Source: Bradyrhizobium sp. dw_411 (GTDB lineage Bacteria > Pseudomonadota > Alphaproteobacteria > Rhizobiales > Xanthobacteraceae). From it: a stretch of DNA of 64,000 bases. Of the stretch, positions 20,996 to 28,651 are shown piece by piece (the stretch's first letter is position 1; the number at the start of each line of letters is the position of its first letter). The position numbers and the translations under genes were made by a program. The notes beneath the pieces were generated by a model. That model was not told the origin of the DNA, did no database searches, and saw only the letters and a list, made by a program, of their open reading frames with translations. The stretch lies in assembly GCF_018449695.1 (NCBI RefSeq), contig NZ_JAAVUY010000020.1:62001-126000 (forward strand), read 5' to 3'.

Positions 20996-21644
20996 CTAAC
21001 TGACTTTCAATTTTATAATATTTTCGTCGGCAGGCTTTCGGTTGCCGCTACCCCACGTGTTTTCAATTTTGTCAGTCTTAGCAAGATCAACGCAGATGTC
21101 TTTCACGTTAGTTTCTCTCAGCATGAAGGGCTGAAGTAGCCCGGCGACAACTCGAGAAAACTTCAAGGGGCCCTGAGAAAGTACCTCCATCAGACGAGTT
21201 GAAGCTAGGGATTTTTGTTCTGAAACGATCTCATCGATTGTAGCTTCTTGCACCGAAGCTTGGTGGCCTGCGAACATGTCGACGGTATTCAATCGCTGCT
21301 CTCGTTTCTGCTCCATCGCATTGGCCCGGTTTTTTGCATGCTTGCGCAGCGCGTCATATTCGATCTGCCGAAATGTTTTAAGGCCGTCTGAGCTTTTCGT
21401 TCCGTAAGCGATGAAGAAATAAGGGCGTTCGGCAGTTGCTTTATCGATCCTAGTTGAAATCACGTAGTTGAAATTTCCTACTGACTTGAGTGTTTCTCGA
21501 AATAGCCTTTCAAGGTCCCGAAAACCCGTCGATATAGGTGACATTCGAGAACGTTAGAACTTTGAACGCGAGCGCTTGAAGGTAGCTCTTAAGAATAAAA
21601 TGCTTGGCACCCGTTTGCTCGCGACCAGAATATGGGTCGGTCAC
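20996..21644 (-). pseudogene. tcmP: Broken three-Cys-motif partner gene (tcmP-like)
   Basis: Two pieces of one gene lie in different frames. A GTG at 21644, with AGGAAG 5 nt upstream, starts a 44-residue frame (VTDPYSGREQTGAKHFILKS, ending YIDGFSGP) that stops at 21510. This is the usual N-terminus of TcmP proteins. The remainder, in another frame, contains SVGNFNYVISTRIDKATAER and FFIAYGTKSSDGLKTFRQIE and matches the C-terminal half from my knowledge of the family. The central third (about 150-200 residues) is missing. The upstream Gp37/Gp68 gene ends 13 bases before the GTG, so it was the second gene of that operon. Confidence 0.72.
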
Positions 21645-21656
21645 AATTCTTCCTTT

Positions 21657-22409
21657 CTATTCCGCCGCCTCTAAATGCACTTTTTGTGGAATTTTAGGAT
21701 ATTGATTCCATTCGCGTCCGTTTAGAAGACGTCCGCCGGACTTCGGCCGAACACCACCCCACTGCTTGAAGAAGAATGCGACCTTGGCGGACCGACATTG
21801 ATCCCGGATTTCAATCGCCCATTCTTCTGCCATCGGTCGGGAGTGGGGACCGCTCTCGCCACCTACAATAGCCCAATCGATTCCCTTGAGATCAATCTTG
21901 CCCACAGAACCTAACAGAGGTTCGAACGAGACAAATCTAACGGATGCCTGTGCAACGCGAAGATGTTTCAGTCGAACTGCATTCTTCGCGTCTTCGACGG
22001 ATACGCCTATCCAGATATGCGAAGGCGCCTTGCCGATACCATATCGATTGCGAAGATATCGGGCCATGAGCGAACTACGTTTGGTCAGGACCTGAAAGGT
22101 ATGCCAGTCGGCGGCTTCCATTGTGTCGAATACGGAATCAATGAACGACCGTGGTATCTCTTTGTGAAATAGGTCGCTCATCGAATTGACGAAGATGCGC
22201 CGCGGCTGCCGCCAATTTAACGGTTGCGCAAGTCGGTCTGGCCGCAGTTTCAAGTCGAAGCCGTCTTCAAATGGATGTCCGGGTACACCTCGAAACCGCT
22301 CTGAAAAACGCTCCGCGTAGCAGAAGTCACAGCCACGTGTGATCTTCGTGCAACCCGTAACAGGGTTCCATGTCGCGTCGGTCCATTCGATTTGCGTCGC
22401 GGATGCCAT
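21657..22409 (-). CDS. Phage Gp37/Gp68-family (DUF5131, three-Cys) protein
   Basis: A 250-residue protein with the family signature IEWTDATWNPVTGCTKITRGCDFCYAERFSERF near the N-terminus. Its three cysteines (CxxxxxxCxxC) resemble an iron-sulphur cluster site of radical-SAM type. It continues with RIFVNSMSDLFHKEIP and a C-terminal GGESGPHSRPMAEEWAIEIRDQC. Members occur in phages and mobile DNA and are usually next to tcmP, as here. The biochemical role is unknown. The ATG at 22409 is preferred over 22445 because GGTGAT precedes it. Base composition is lower in GC than the flanks, suggesting acquisition. Confidence 0.88.
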   Translation of the reverse strand: MASATQIEWTDATWNPVTGCTKITRGCDFCYAERFSERFRGVPGHPFEDGFDLKLRPDRLAQPLNWRQPRRIFVNSMSDLFHKEIPRSFIDSVFDTMEAADWHTFQVLTKRSSLMARYLRNRYGIGKAPSHIWIGVSVEDAKNAVRLKHLRVAQASVRFVSFEPLLGSVGKIDLKGIDWAIVGGESGPHSRPMAEEWAIEIRDQCRSAKVAFFFKQWGGVRPKSGGRLLNGREWNQYPKIPQKVHLEAAE

Positions 22410-22568
22410 TTGATCACCATAGAACAAAATAAGAACAAAAGCCAATCGAAAATGATGCTAACAGATAACGCGACACCCTTAGGTTAAGGCACGTTGGAAG
22501 GGGATCATGATGTGTGGGAAGGTGCTAAAGACAACCGTTCAACGCATGCACTTTTGGAAGAAACGCCG

Positions 22569-23369
22569 ATGCTCCGCGCTACAATCCTCCTCGCCGCCCT
22601 AACCCTCTCCACCCCCTCCTTCGCCGCCCGCTGCGGCGGCGACTTCAACACCTTTGTCGCGGCGATGTCGCAGGAGGCTGCGGCGGCTGGCGTCTCGCAA
22701 AGCGTGCTGTCGCAGGCGCTGGGTGGCGTGAGCGAGGACATGACGGTGCTGAATTTCGATCGGCGTCAGCGCTACACGTTCAACAAGTCGTTCGAGCAAT
22801 ATGTCTCGACCCGCGTCGGCGCCGGCCGCATCAATGGCGGGCGGGCGATGTTGCAGCGGCATGCGGCGCTGCTGGCGAGCATCGAGGCCAAGTATGGCGT
22901 GCCGCGGCAAATTCTCGTGGCGATCTGGGGGCTGGAGACCGATTTCGGCAAGGGCGACATGGGCAAGCTGCCCGTGATCCGCACGCTCGCGACCATGGCG
23001 CATGATTGCCGCCGCACCGAATTGTTTCAGGGCGAATTGCTCGCGGCGCTGAAGATCGTGCAGCGCGGCGATCTGCCTCTGCGCGATCTGATCGGCGCGT
23101 TCGCGGGCGAGATCGGCCAGACGCAATTTTTGCCGTCGTCCTACATCAAATACGGCGTCGATTTCGACGGCGACGGCCGCGTCGATCTGCGTCACTCGGT
23201 GCCCGACGTGCTGGCGTCGACCGCGAACCTCCTGCACACCAACGGCTTCAAGATGGGTGCGCCCTACGGCGAGGGCACCGCGAATTTCGAAGCGATGCGC
23301 GAATGGAATCACGCGGTGATCTATCGCAAGACGATCGGGTATTTCGCGGATCAGTTGACGGGACGGTAG
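22569..23369 (+). CDS. Lytic murein transglycosylase (MltB-like, SLT_2)
   Basis: A 266-residue exported enzyme that cleaves peptidoglycan glycan strands with 1,6-anhydro product formation. The signal peptide is MLRATILLAALTLSTPSFAA. The catalytic Glu123 lies in IWGLETDFGKG, and FAGEIGQTQFLPSSYIKYGVDFDGDGRVDL is the second family signature. The usual MltB C-terminal peptidoglycan-binding domain is missing, giving a short form. ATG 22569 is chosen because it begins the signal peptide; the longer in-frame ATG at 22494 is not supported. It marks the return to high-GC core sequence. Confidence 0.92.
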   Translation: MLRATILLAALTLSTPSFAARCGGDFNTFVAAMSQEAAAAGVSQSVLSQALGGVSEDMTVLNFDRRQRYTFNKSFEQYVSTRVGAGRINGGRAMLQRHAALLASIEAKYGVPRQILVAIWGLETDFGKGDMGKLPVIRTLATMAHDCRRTELFQGELLAALKIVQRGDLPLRDLIGAFAGEIGQTQFLPSSYIKYGVDFDGDGRVDLRHSVPDVLASTANLLHTNGFKMGAPYGEGTANFEAMREWNHAVIYRKTIGYFADQLTGR

Positions 23370-23397
23370 TTCTCGTCGTCCCGGCGAAGGCCGCGTC

Positions 23398-23490
23398 GTA
23401 GGGTGGGCAAAGCGAAGCGTGCCCACCCTCTCAAGAAGCACCGGACGCATCATGGTGGGCACGGCGCAAGTGCGCCTTTGCCCACCCTAC
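23398..23490. repeat. Palindromic repeat, family D, copy 1
   Basis: GTAGGGTGGGCAAAGCGAAG at the left pairs with GCGCCTTTGCCCACCCTAC at the right; GCGTGCCCACC and GGTGGGCACGGC form the inner pair. A second copy is at 29291-29378. Confidence 0.9.
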
Positions 23491-23540
23491 GGACCGGTGG
23501 GGCGGCGACAGCGCCGCCATAATTTCCGATTTTCCGAAAT

Positions 23541-23937
23541 AAACTTGACGCCCCGGTAGAAACAGGAATATTGATTCCGCCGTCCCGCCTCCCTGAGGGG
23601 CGTTTCGCGATCGTCACGGACGTGAGGCGGGATGCGGTGGACGCGGATGGTGCTTCTGACGAGAGCAACTGAAGCGGACGGCAAAGTCGTGTGGTCCTGA
23701 CGCCTCGACGCTGGCGTCAAGTTTCGCGGGTTTACCTGCGGAGCGACGGTGGCAAAACAGCCCGATCGCCGGGGAGAGCGCGAAGTAAGCCGTAAACCAT
23801 TGCGCGGGGAATGCCGGGTGTTTTCGGTGTGACCTGTTTAACGCGTGTGCTTTCTACCCACGATCTTCGCACATGCGGCGGCGGGCGCACCAGGCGCCCG
23901 GTATTCCCTGCGCCCTCGGAAGAGGGCGGGAGTTTTT
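23541..23937 (+). ncRNA. Structured intergenic element ending in an intrinsic terminator (candidate RNA)
   Basis: This 397-base stretch has no convincing gene but three long-range inverted repeats. AAACTTGACGCC (23541-23552) pairs perfectly with GGCGTCAAGTTT (23713-23724). TCCCGCCTC (23583-23591) pairs with GAGGCGGGA (23624-23632) inside it. GCGCGGGGAATGCCGGGTG (23802-23820) pairs with 23895-23913 in a 19-bp stem with a few mismatches. It closes with CGCCCTC-GGAA-GAGGGCG plus GGAGTTTTT. From memory, similar sequences and spurious short ORFs recur in Bradyrhizobium-type genomes; this was not checked. It may be a structured RNA or a nonautonomous mobile element. Confidence 0.5.
23911..23937 (+). 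terminator. Intrinsic terminator with GNRA-type tetraloop
   Basis: CGCCCTC-GGAA-GAGGGCG is a perfect 7-bp stem with a GGAA loop, followed by GGAG and five T. It points to a plus-strand transcript ending here. Its first bases also belong to the right arm of the 23802-23913 inverted repeat, so the two folds compete. Confidence 0.65.
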
Positions 23938-23986
23938 GGCACAACTCGGGCGGATTGCGTCGCGGGAAGGCGTAGGTGTGCCTTGC

Positions 23987-24072
23987 CGTCATTGCGAGCG
24001 CAGCGAAGCAATCCATTCTTTCTTTGCGCGGCGCCATGGATTGCTTCGTCGCTATCGCTCCTCGCAATGACG
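23987..24072. repeat. Palindromic repeat, family B, copy 2
   Basis: CGTCATTGCGAGCGCAGCGA to CGCTCCTCGCAATGACG, with the same inner GAAGCAATCC / GGATTGCTTC arms as the copy at 5082-5165. Confidence 0.9.
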
Positions 24073-24119
24073 ATCGAAAATGCCGCGCGTGGCTGTTTGA
24101 AATTTGAATTCGTCTTCTT

Positions 24120-24258
24120 CTCCCCTCCCTCCGCGCGCGGTAGCGCGTGGCGGGGAGGGGTCGGGGGTGGGGGGTCTATCGGCATATTCGCGGACAGCGG
24201 TATTCGCGGCGCTACCCCCCACCCTTGATCCCTCCCCGCCGCTTCGCGGGGGGAGGGA
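24120..24258. repeat. Palindromic repeat, family E
   Basis: CTCCCCTCCCTCCGCGCGCG pairs with CGCTTCGCGGGGGGAGGGA, and GGGGAGGGGTCGGGGGTGGG pairs with CCCCCCACCCTTGATCCCTC. It lies directly before the stop codon of the minus-strand hydrolase gene. Confidence 0.8.
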
Positions 24259-24262
24259 AAAA

Positions 24263-25276
24263 CTAAAGTCCCCGTTCCGCCAGCCACTTCGTGATCACAT
24301 CCGCCAGCGGCTGCTCGTTGCCGTCGAAGTAATGCGCTTTCAGGCTCACCGGTCGGGCATCTGATAACACCACGTAGTCGATAACAGGTGCCAGCGAACC
24401 CTCGGCGTGGGCGGCGGCCACCAGTTGCTCCGGTTCGAACGGCTGGATCAGGGCGTCGGATTGATCGCGGACGATCAGGATCGGTTTCGGAATGCGGCGA
24501 ATCCAGAACGTGCCGTCGGCGACGCTGGTCTCGCTCCAGCGGTAGGTGAGGAAATGCTGGCCGGTGACCGCCACGTCCTGGCCGGTGAAATAATGCATCT
24601 TCACCGGCAGCACCTTGTCGAGCGTGCCGTCGCGCAACGACTTCATCGCGGCATCGATCAAGGCTTTGAAAGTGTCTTCGTTCTTGACCAAAATGTTGCG
24701 CGTCTTCCAGGGCAGGTTGCTGAACGGCCCGAGCAGCATCACCGCCTTGATATCCGCATCCCAATTGGTCGCCGCATAAAACTGCACCTGAATATTGCCG
24801 AGGCTGTGCCCCTGCAAGACCAACGTTTTGTAACCTAGCGCGCGGCCGGTTTGCACGGCGGCCTCGATGTCGCGGCGCACATCGAAGAAGTTCTCGGTGT
24901 TGATGTTGGCGTCATGCTGGCGCGTCGAGATCGACAGCGCGGCATAGCCTTTGGCGGCGAACCACACGCCGAGCGCACCTTGCGGCCCATGCTGGTAATT
25001 GTCGCCGCTGCCGTGGACCATCACGACCAGCGTCGTATCCGCTGGTTCTTTGCCGTCCGGCTGCCACAGCGCGGCGTCGACGCCGTAGCCGTCGATCGCC
25101 TTGATCGCGAGAAACCGCAGCGACATCCCGTCATGCGGCTGCAGCTCGGCCGGCAGCGAAGCCGGCGGGGCTACGAAATCATACTCGATGCTGGCCGCGA
25201 TCTCGGCCCGGCCAGGCGAGGCCGCCAGCGCGATCGCCGCGCCGGTCAGGAAGGTCAGAAGCCATTTTCTTGTCAT
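24263..25276 (-). CDS. Exported alpha/beta hydrolase
   Basis: A 337-residue protein with a signal peptide (MTRKWLLTFLTGAAIALAAS, cleavage near GRA-E). The fold is alpha/beta hydrolase: oxyanion strand TLVVMVHGSGDNYQHG, nucleophile elbow LVLQGHSLGNIQ (Ser), and a late HYFDGNEQPLAD segment that may hold the His. It resembles DUF1749-type or dienelactone-like hydrolases, but the substrate is unknown. The ATG at 25276 is chosen since it begins the signal peptide; the frame also extends upstream to 25360 into repeat sequence. It is flanked on both sides by palindromic repeats. Confidence 0.8.
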   Translation of the reverse strand: MTRKWLLTFLTGAAIALAASPGRAEIAASIEYDFVAPPASLPAELQPHDGMSLRFLAIKAIDGYGVDAALWQPDGKEPADTTLVVMVHGSGDNYQHGPQGALGVWFAAKGYAALSISTRQHDANINTENFFDVRRDIEAAVQTGRALGYKTLVLQGHSLGNIQVQFYAATNWDADIKAVMLLGPFSNLPWKTRNILVKNEDTFKALIDAAMKSLRDGTLDKVLPVKMHYFTGQDVAVTGQHFLTYRWSETSVADGTFWIRRIPKPILIVRDQSDALIQPFEPEQLVAAAHAEGSLAPVIDYVVLSDARPVSLKAHYFDGNEQPLADVITKWLAERGL

Positions 25277-25333
25277 TGGGTTGCTTTCATTAAAGTGGCT
25301 GGCGGATGGCGCTGTGTAACCTACCCACAACTC

Positions 25334-25452
25334 GTCGTCCCGGCGAAGGCCGGGACCCATACGCCGCGGCCTATCTTATAAACTCGCTGTTCGACGACTG
25401 TGCCTGACCCCTGCTGCCTGTGGTTATGGGTCCCGGCCTTCGCCGGGACGAC
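25334..25452. repeat. Paired palindromic repeat, family C, copy 2
   Basis: GTCGTCCCGGCGAAGGCCGG at the left and CCGGCCTTCGCCGGGACGAC at the right pair with each other, each also self-complementary. The inner GGGACCCATACG / GGTTATGGGTCCC match the 7039-7160 copy. Confidence 0.87.
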
Positions 25453-25489
25453 AATCGAGTGTGACGTGCGAGCGCGGGTATGGCGGCGC

Positions 25490-26347
25490 CTACTTCCCCT
25501 TCCTGCTCATCCTCTCGATCCGCTTCGCCATGACGGCCCAATAAGTCTCCGGCCGAAACCGTTGCAGCAGGTCCATGAAGCGGGCGTCGTTGCCGATCAG
25601 GATGCGGGGCTGGTTTTTCTCGATGCCCTCGATGATCCGCAGCGCCGCGGCCTTGGGCGTGGTCTTGGCGATGCTATCGAAGCGTTCGATCGATTCCGCG
25701 CGGCGCGCATTGTCGGTAACGCCGACGCCGGCGCGGGAGTTGCGCACGATGTTGGTCAGCACGCCGCCGGGATGCACGACCGATAATCGAACCGGACTCT
25801 TCGCCATCTGCAGTTCATGGCGCAGCGCCTCCGAAAAGCCGCGCACCGCGAATTTCGCCGCGGAATAGGCGGTCTGTCCGGGCGGCGCGACGATACCGAA
25901 AATGCTGGAGAGGTTGACGATGTGCGCCTCGGGCTGAGTCGCCAGATGCGGCAGGAAGGCGCGGGTCGAATGCACCACGCCCCAGAAATTGATGTTCATC
26001 AGCCAGTCCATCTGCGCCTGGTCGATCTCGCTGAAAGCGCCGAGCAGGGCGACGCCGGCATTGTTGATGACGATGTTAAGGCCGGGATGGGTTGAGGTGG
26101 CGGCCTGCGCAAAGTCGGCAATAGCTGCGGGCTCGCTGACATCGACGCGGTGGACGCTGACTTTCTGCGATGAAGCCTTGTTTTGCGATGAAGTCTTGGC
26201 AATTTCCGCAGCGACCGCCTGCAACCCGGCCTCGTCACGATCCGCCAGCGCCAGATCGCAGCCGCGCGCGGCCAGCTCCAGTGCCAGCGCCCGGCCGATG
26301 CCACTGGCCGCCCCGGTGATGGCGGCGGCTCCACGGATTTCGGTCAT
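25490..26347 (-). CDS. Short-chain dehydrogenase/reductase
   Basis: A 285-residue classical SDR. The NAD(P)-binding motif TGAASGIG is at about 10-17, NNAG in VINNAGVALLG near 90-100, the catalytic Ser in IVNLSSIFG and the Tyr/Lys pair in YSAAKFAVRG near 160. A stretch of Ser/Lys/Gln (KTSSQNKASSQKVS, about 51-64) looks like a short duplicated insert after the second Rossmann strand. The ATG at 26347 has AGGAGG upstream. The substrate is unknown; no partner genes are close. Confidence 0.9.
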   Translation of the reverse strand: MTEIRGAAAITGAASGIGRALALELAARGCDLALADRDEAGLQAVAAEIAKTSSQNKASSQKVSVHRVDVSEPAAIADFAQAATSTHPGLNIVINNAGVALLGAFSEIDQAQMDWLMNINFWGVVHSTRAFLPHLATQPEAHIVNLSSIFGIVAPPGQTAYSAAKFAVRGFSEALRHELQMAKSPVRLSVVHPGGVLTNIVRNSRAGVGVTDNARRAESIERFDSIAKTTPKAAALRIIEGIEKNQPRILIGNDARFMDLLQRFRPETYWAVMAKRIERMSRKGK

Positions 26348-26427
26348 GCGGGGTACCTCCTGATAGGGAAGGGGAGTTTGCGTTGTGCGGGTTCGCGCTG
26401 TTTCGCGCAAGATGGACGGTGCCCATT

Positions 26428-26714
26428 CCTCATGGTGAGGAGGCGCTCTTGCGCCGTCTCGAACCATGAAGGCCCCGATCCCGCCGCCATCCTTCGAGAC
26501 GCCGCTTCGCGGCTCCTCAGAGTCTGACTCATAATTCGCAGGACGGCCGCACTTTGGCATTTTTGTCCTGCGGCAGTCGATTTAGCTTCGCTTCTCTTGA
26601 TTCTAAAATTTCAGAACCACACGCCAATCGATTCTAAAGTTGCGCGGGAACCGGTACTTAAAGCCACACACGGTGGCTCCTGCGAATTATCAGTCAGGCT
26701 CTCAGGATGAGGAG
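26428..26714. repeat. Palindromic repeat, family F, split by an insertion
   Basis: The left arm (CCTCATGGTGAGGAGGCGCT, then GCGCCGTCTCGAACCATGAA) pairs with the right arm (CCTTCGAGACGCCGCTTCGC, then GGCTCCTCAG and GATGAGGAGC). The right arm is cut between CTCAG (ends 26520) and GATGAGG (starts 26706) by a 180-bp element and one copy of the duplicated CTCAG. Confidence 0.85.
26521..26700. mobile_element. 180-bp MITE-like element with terminal inverted repeats
   Basis: The left end AGTCTGACTCATAATTCGCA (26521 onward) and the reverse complement of the right end, AGCCTGACTGATAATTCGCA, match over 23 bases with two mismatches. The element is flanked by the 5-base direct repeat CTCAG (26516-26520 and 26701-26705). 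It contains no ORF of note and sits inside a palindromic repeat whose arms rejoin perfectly once it is removed. This is the expected structure of a nonautonomous element moved by a transposase elsewhere. The parent IS family is not assigned. Confidence 0.82.
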
Positions 26715-26769
26715 CATCGTCAAGCCGGGCGATGACAGCTTGCGCGTTGCGCCAGTCCCAAAAACAAAA

Positions 26770-26787
26770 AGCGGACCGAAGCCCGCT
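26770..26787 (-). terminator. Intrinsic terminator of the small Lys/Ala peptide gene
   Basis: On the minus strand AGCGGGC-TTCG-GTCCGCT (7-bp stem, UUCG-type loop) is followed by TTTTTGTTTT. It lies about 60 bases after the stop codon of the 26848-26916 gene. Confidence 0.8.
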
Positions 26788-26847
26788 GTTTTGTAAAAAC
26801 GTCGTTGGGTGCCCGGGCGGAGCTGAGACTCCACCCGGGCTTGAAGA

Positions 26848-26916
26848 CTACTTCTTAGCCTTCTTTGTCTTCTTGGCCTTCTTCGCCTTTTTCGCCTTCT
26901 TCGCTTTCTTAGCCAT
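26848..26916 (-). CDS. 22-residue Lys/Ala-repeat peptide
   Basis: The peptide starts MAKKAKKAKK and consists of seven A/T-K-K units, one of them TKK. Net charge is about +14, like the lysine-rich tails of H1-type histone proteins. Support for translation: GAGG lies 6 nt before the ATG, the gene is followed by a strong terminator at 26770-26787, and it stands in its own intergenic space. Codons vary little (GCn AAG AAG), so slippage could change the repeat number. It may be a stand-alone nucleic-acid-binding peptide or a remnant of a larger histone-like protein. Confidence 0.5.
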   Translation of the reverse strand: MAKKAKKAKKAKKAKKTKKAKK

Positions 26917-27373
26917 AGCATCCTCTTTTGGGTTAATGGGTGGAAACGCGACACGAGGCATGCTTGGCGGAGGGCCGACCTCGCAACATCCTCGATTACG
27001 ATCCCAACAGATTCGCAGGCCGCTGCCCCGCACTGTCACATAGCCGTCATCGCGTTATCCACAGGTGTTATGCGTTTTGACGTGTTTTCGGCGCTGTGAT
27101 CGCCCTCACACCGGCGAATCTCGCGCTGGCACGCTCACCCCAGGCCCGGTCCGGCAGGGTTAACAATGCACCAATATCATCGCCGCATTCTGCCTCATCG
27201 CGCGCTGCGATGCGCCGTCTTCATTAATTCAAAACCACGGCGCGGATTGTCGGGACTGCGGTGAGAGTCCGTTAAGCGAAGCGGCTGCATGTTGTCCGCA
27301 AGACTACGGGGATAGTCATGGGTGGGTTGTTGGGTAACAGGGGAGACAGGACCGTGCGTGTGCTGGTTTCACG
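26917..27373. other. 457-base gap between the small peptide gene and the diguanylate cyclase
   Basis: No gene is supported. A frame open upstream of the small peptide (to 27039) lacks its own start signals. The gap should hold divergent promoters for the peptide and the cyclase. GGGGAGACAGGACCGTGCGT lies just upstream of the cyclase start, with no clear Shine-Dalgarno near the ATG. Confidence 0.4.
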
Positions 27374-28591
27374 ATGCTGAACGTTCCGACGCTTTGGACA
27401 GCGTTCGTCGTTAATTTTCTCGCGCTGGGCCTGATCTGGGCCTATGTCATGCGAAGCTACCCTGCCTTCGCGGCGGCGCGGTTCTGGACCGGATCGGCCT
27501 TTGCGGCGGCGATCGGTGCTGCGGCGGCGATGCTGCGGATGGCTACGGATTCGCTGGTGCCGCTGTGGATCGGGGGCACCATGCTGGTTTTCGCCGCCTG
27601 CGTGGCGGCGATGGGCATCAAGGAATTCTACAATGAGCCAGTGAAATGGCGCGGCACCGCGCTGATCACCGGGTTGATGTTTGCCGGCACAGCGTTGTTC
27701 CTGTTTGGCTATGACAGCGAGACGATGCGGGTCGTGATTTATTCGCTAGGCCAGTCGCTGCCGCTGGCGCTGACGCTGAAACTATTGATGTCGAAGCATG
27801 AGGGGCGGGTCAGTCCGGGCGCCCGGCTCGCCGGCCTGGTCAGCATTATCATCCTCACCATCTATGCCGCCCGCGTGGTGTCGAAACTGTTCGGCGGCGA
27901 AGTCTCGTTCGCGCATTTCAACGCGCCGCAGTCGATCATGATCCTGGCGCTGATGTTCCTGTCGATGGCCTGGAATTTCGGCTTCCTGCTGATGGCGATC
28001 GACCGGCTGCGCAACGAGGTCGCCGATCTGGCGCTGCTTGACGATCTCACCGGCGTCGGCAACCGGCGGCATCTGTTGCAGCGCCTGACCGAGGAATGCG
28101 CGCGGTCCGAGCGCAACCGCGAGGCGTTCGCGCTGCTGGTGATCGATCTCGACGGCTTCAAGACCATCAACGACACCCATGGCCACGCCGCGGGCGACGC
28201 CTGCCTGCAGCATTTCACGCTGATGGCGCAGACCCGATTGCGGCCGGGCGATATGCTGGCGCGCACCGGCGGCGACGAGTTCTGCGTCGTGCTGCCGGCC
28301 TCGACGCTGCGCGAAGGTTCCATGATCGCGCACCGGATCATCGACGTCTGCCGTGAAGACGCCGCCGCCTGCGTCGGGGCTGACGTCCCGATCTCGGTCT
28401 CGATCGGCGTCGCGCAATGGACTTCGGAGACCGGCATTTTTCCGGACCGGCTGATCGCCGCCGCCGACCACGCGCTCTATGTCGCCAAGAAGGAGGGCCG
28501 TAACCGCCATGCGGTGTACGAGCTCTCCCCGCCGCTGGTGCCCGGGCACGATGCGGTGGCCGAACTGCCCCTGCGCAAGCTGGCGGGATAA
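27374..28591 (+). CDS. Membrane-bound diguanylate cyclase (GGDEF)
   Basis: A 405-residue protein that makes cyclic di-GMP from two GTP. About six hydrophobic segments (residues 5-215) form the membrane part. The catalytic domain starts LALLDDLTGVGNRRHLLQRL; the active site is RTGGDEFCVVLP and the inhibitory I-site RxxD is present as RPGD, five residues before GGDEF. The domain ends DHALYVAKKEGRNR. No EAL or PAS domain is seen. An intact I-site implies product feedback inhibition. The signal sensed by the membrane part is not known. Confidence 0.93.
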   Translation: MLNVPTLWTAFVVNFLALGLIWAYVMRSYPAFAAARFWTGSAFAAAIGAAAAMLRMATDSLVPLWIGGTMLVFAACVAAMGIKEFYNEPVKWRGTALITGLMFAGTALFLFGYDSETMRVVIYSLGQSLPLALTLKLLMSKHEGRVSPGARLAGLVSIIILTIYAARVVSKLFGGEVSFAHFNAPQSIMILALMFLSMAWNFGFLLMAIDRLRNEVADLALLDDLTGVGNRRHLLQRLTEECARSERNREAFALLVIDLDGFKTINDTHGHAAGDACLQHFTLMAQTRLRPGDMLARTGGDEFCVVLPASTLREGSMIAHRIIDVCREDAAACVGADVPISVSIGVAQWTSETGIFPDRLIAAADHALYVAKKEGRNRHAVYELSPPLVPGHDAVAELPLRKLAG

Positions 28592-28651
28592 TATGATATT
28601 GTGAGTGCGCCTTCGGATCGATCCGAGACTCTCTCACGGGACGCACCATCG

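Noticed and set aside
23398..24258. CRISPR array suspicion in the repeat-rich gap
   Set aside because: The repeats are palindromic units of different families, not regularly spaced direct repeats, and no cas genes are present.
23838..24764. 308-residue minus frame through repeats and the hydrolase gene
   Set aside because: It crosses three palindromic repeats and a terminator and is antisense or out of frame to the hydrolase gene.
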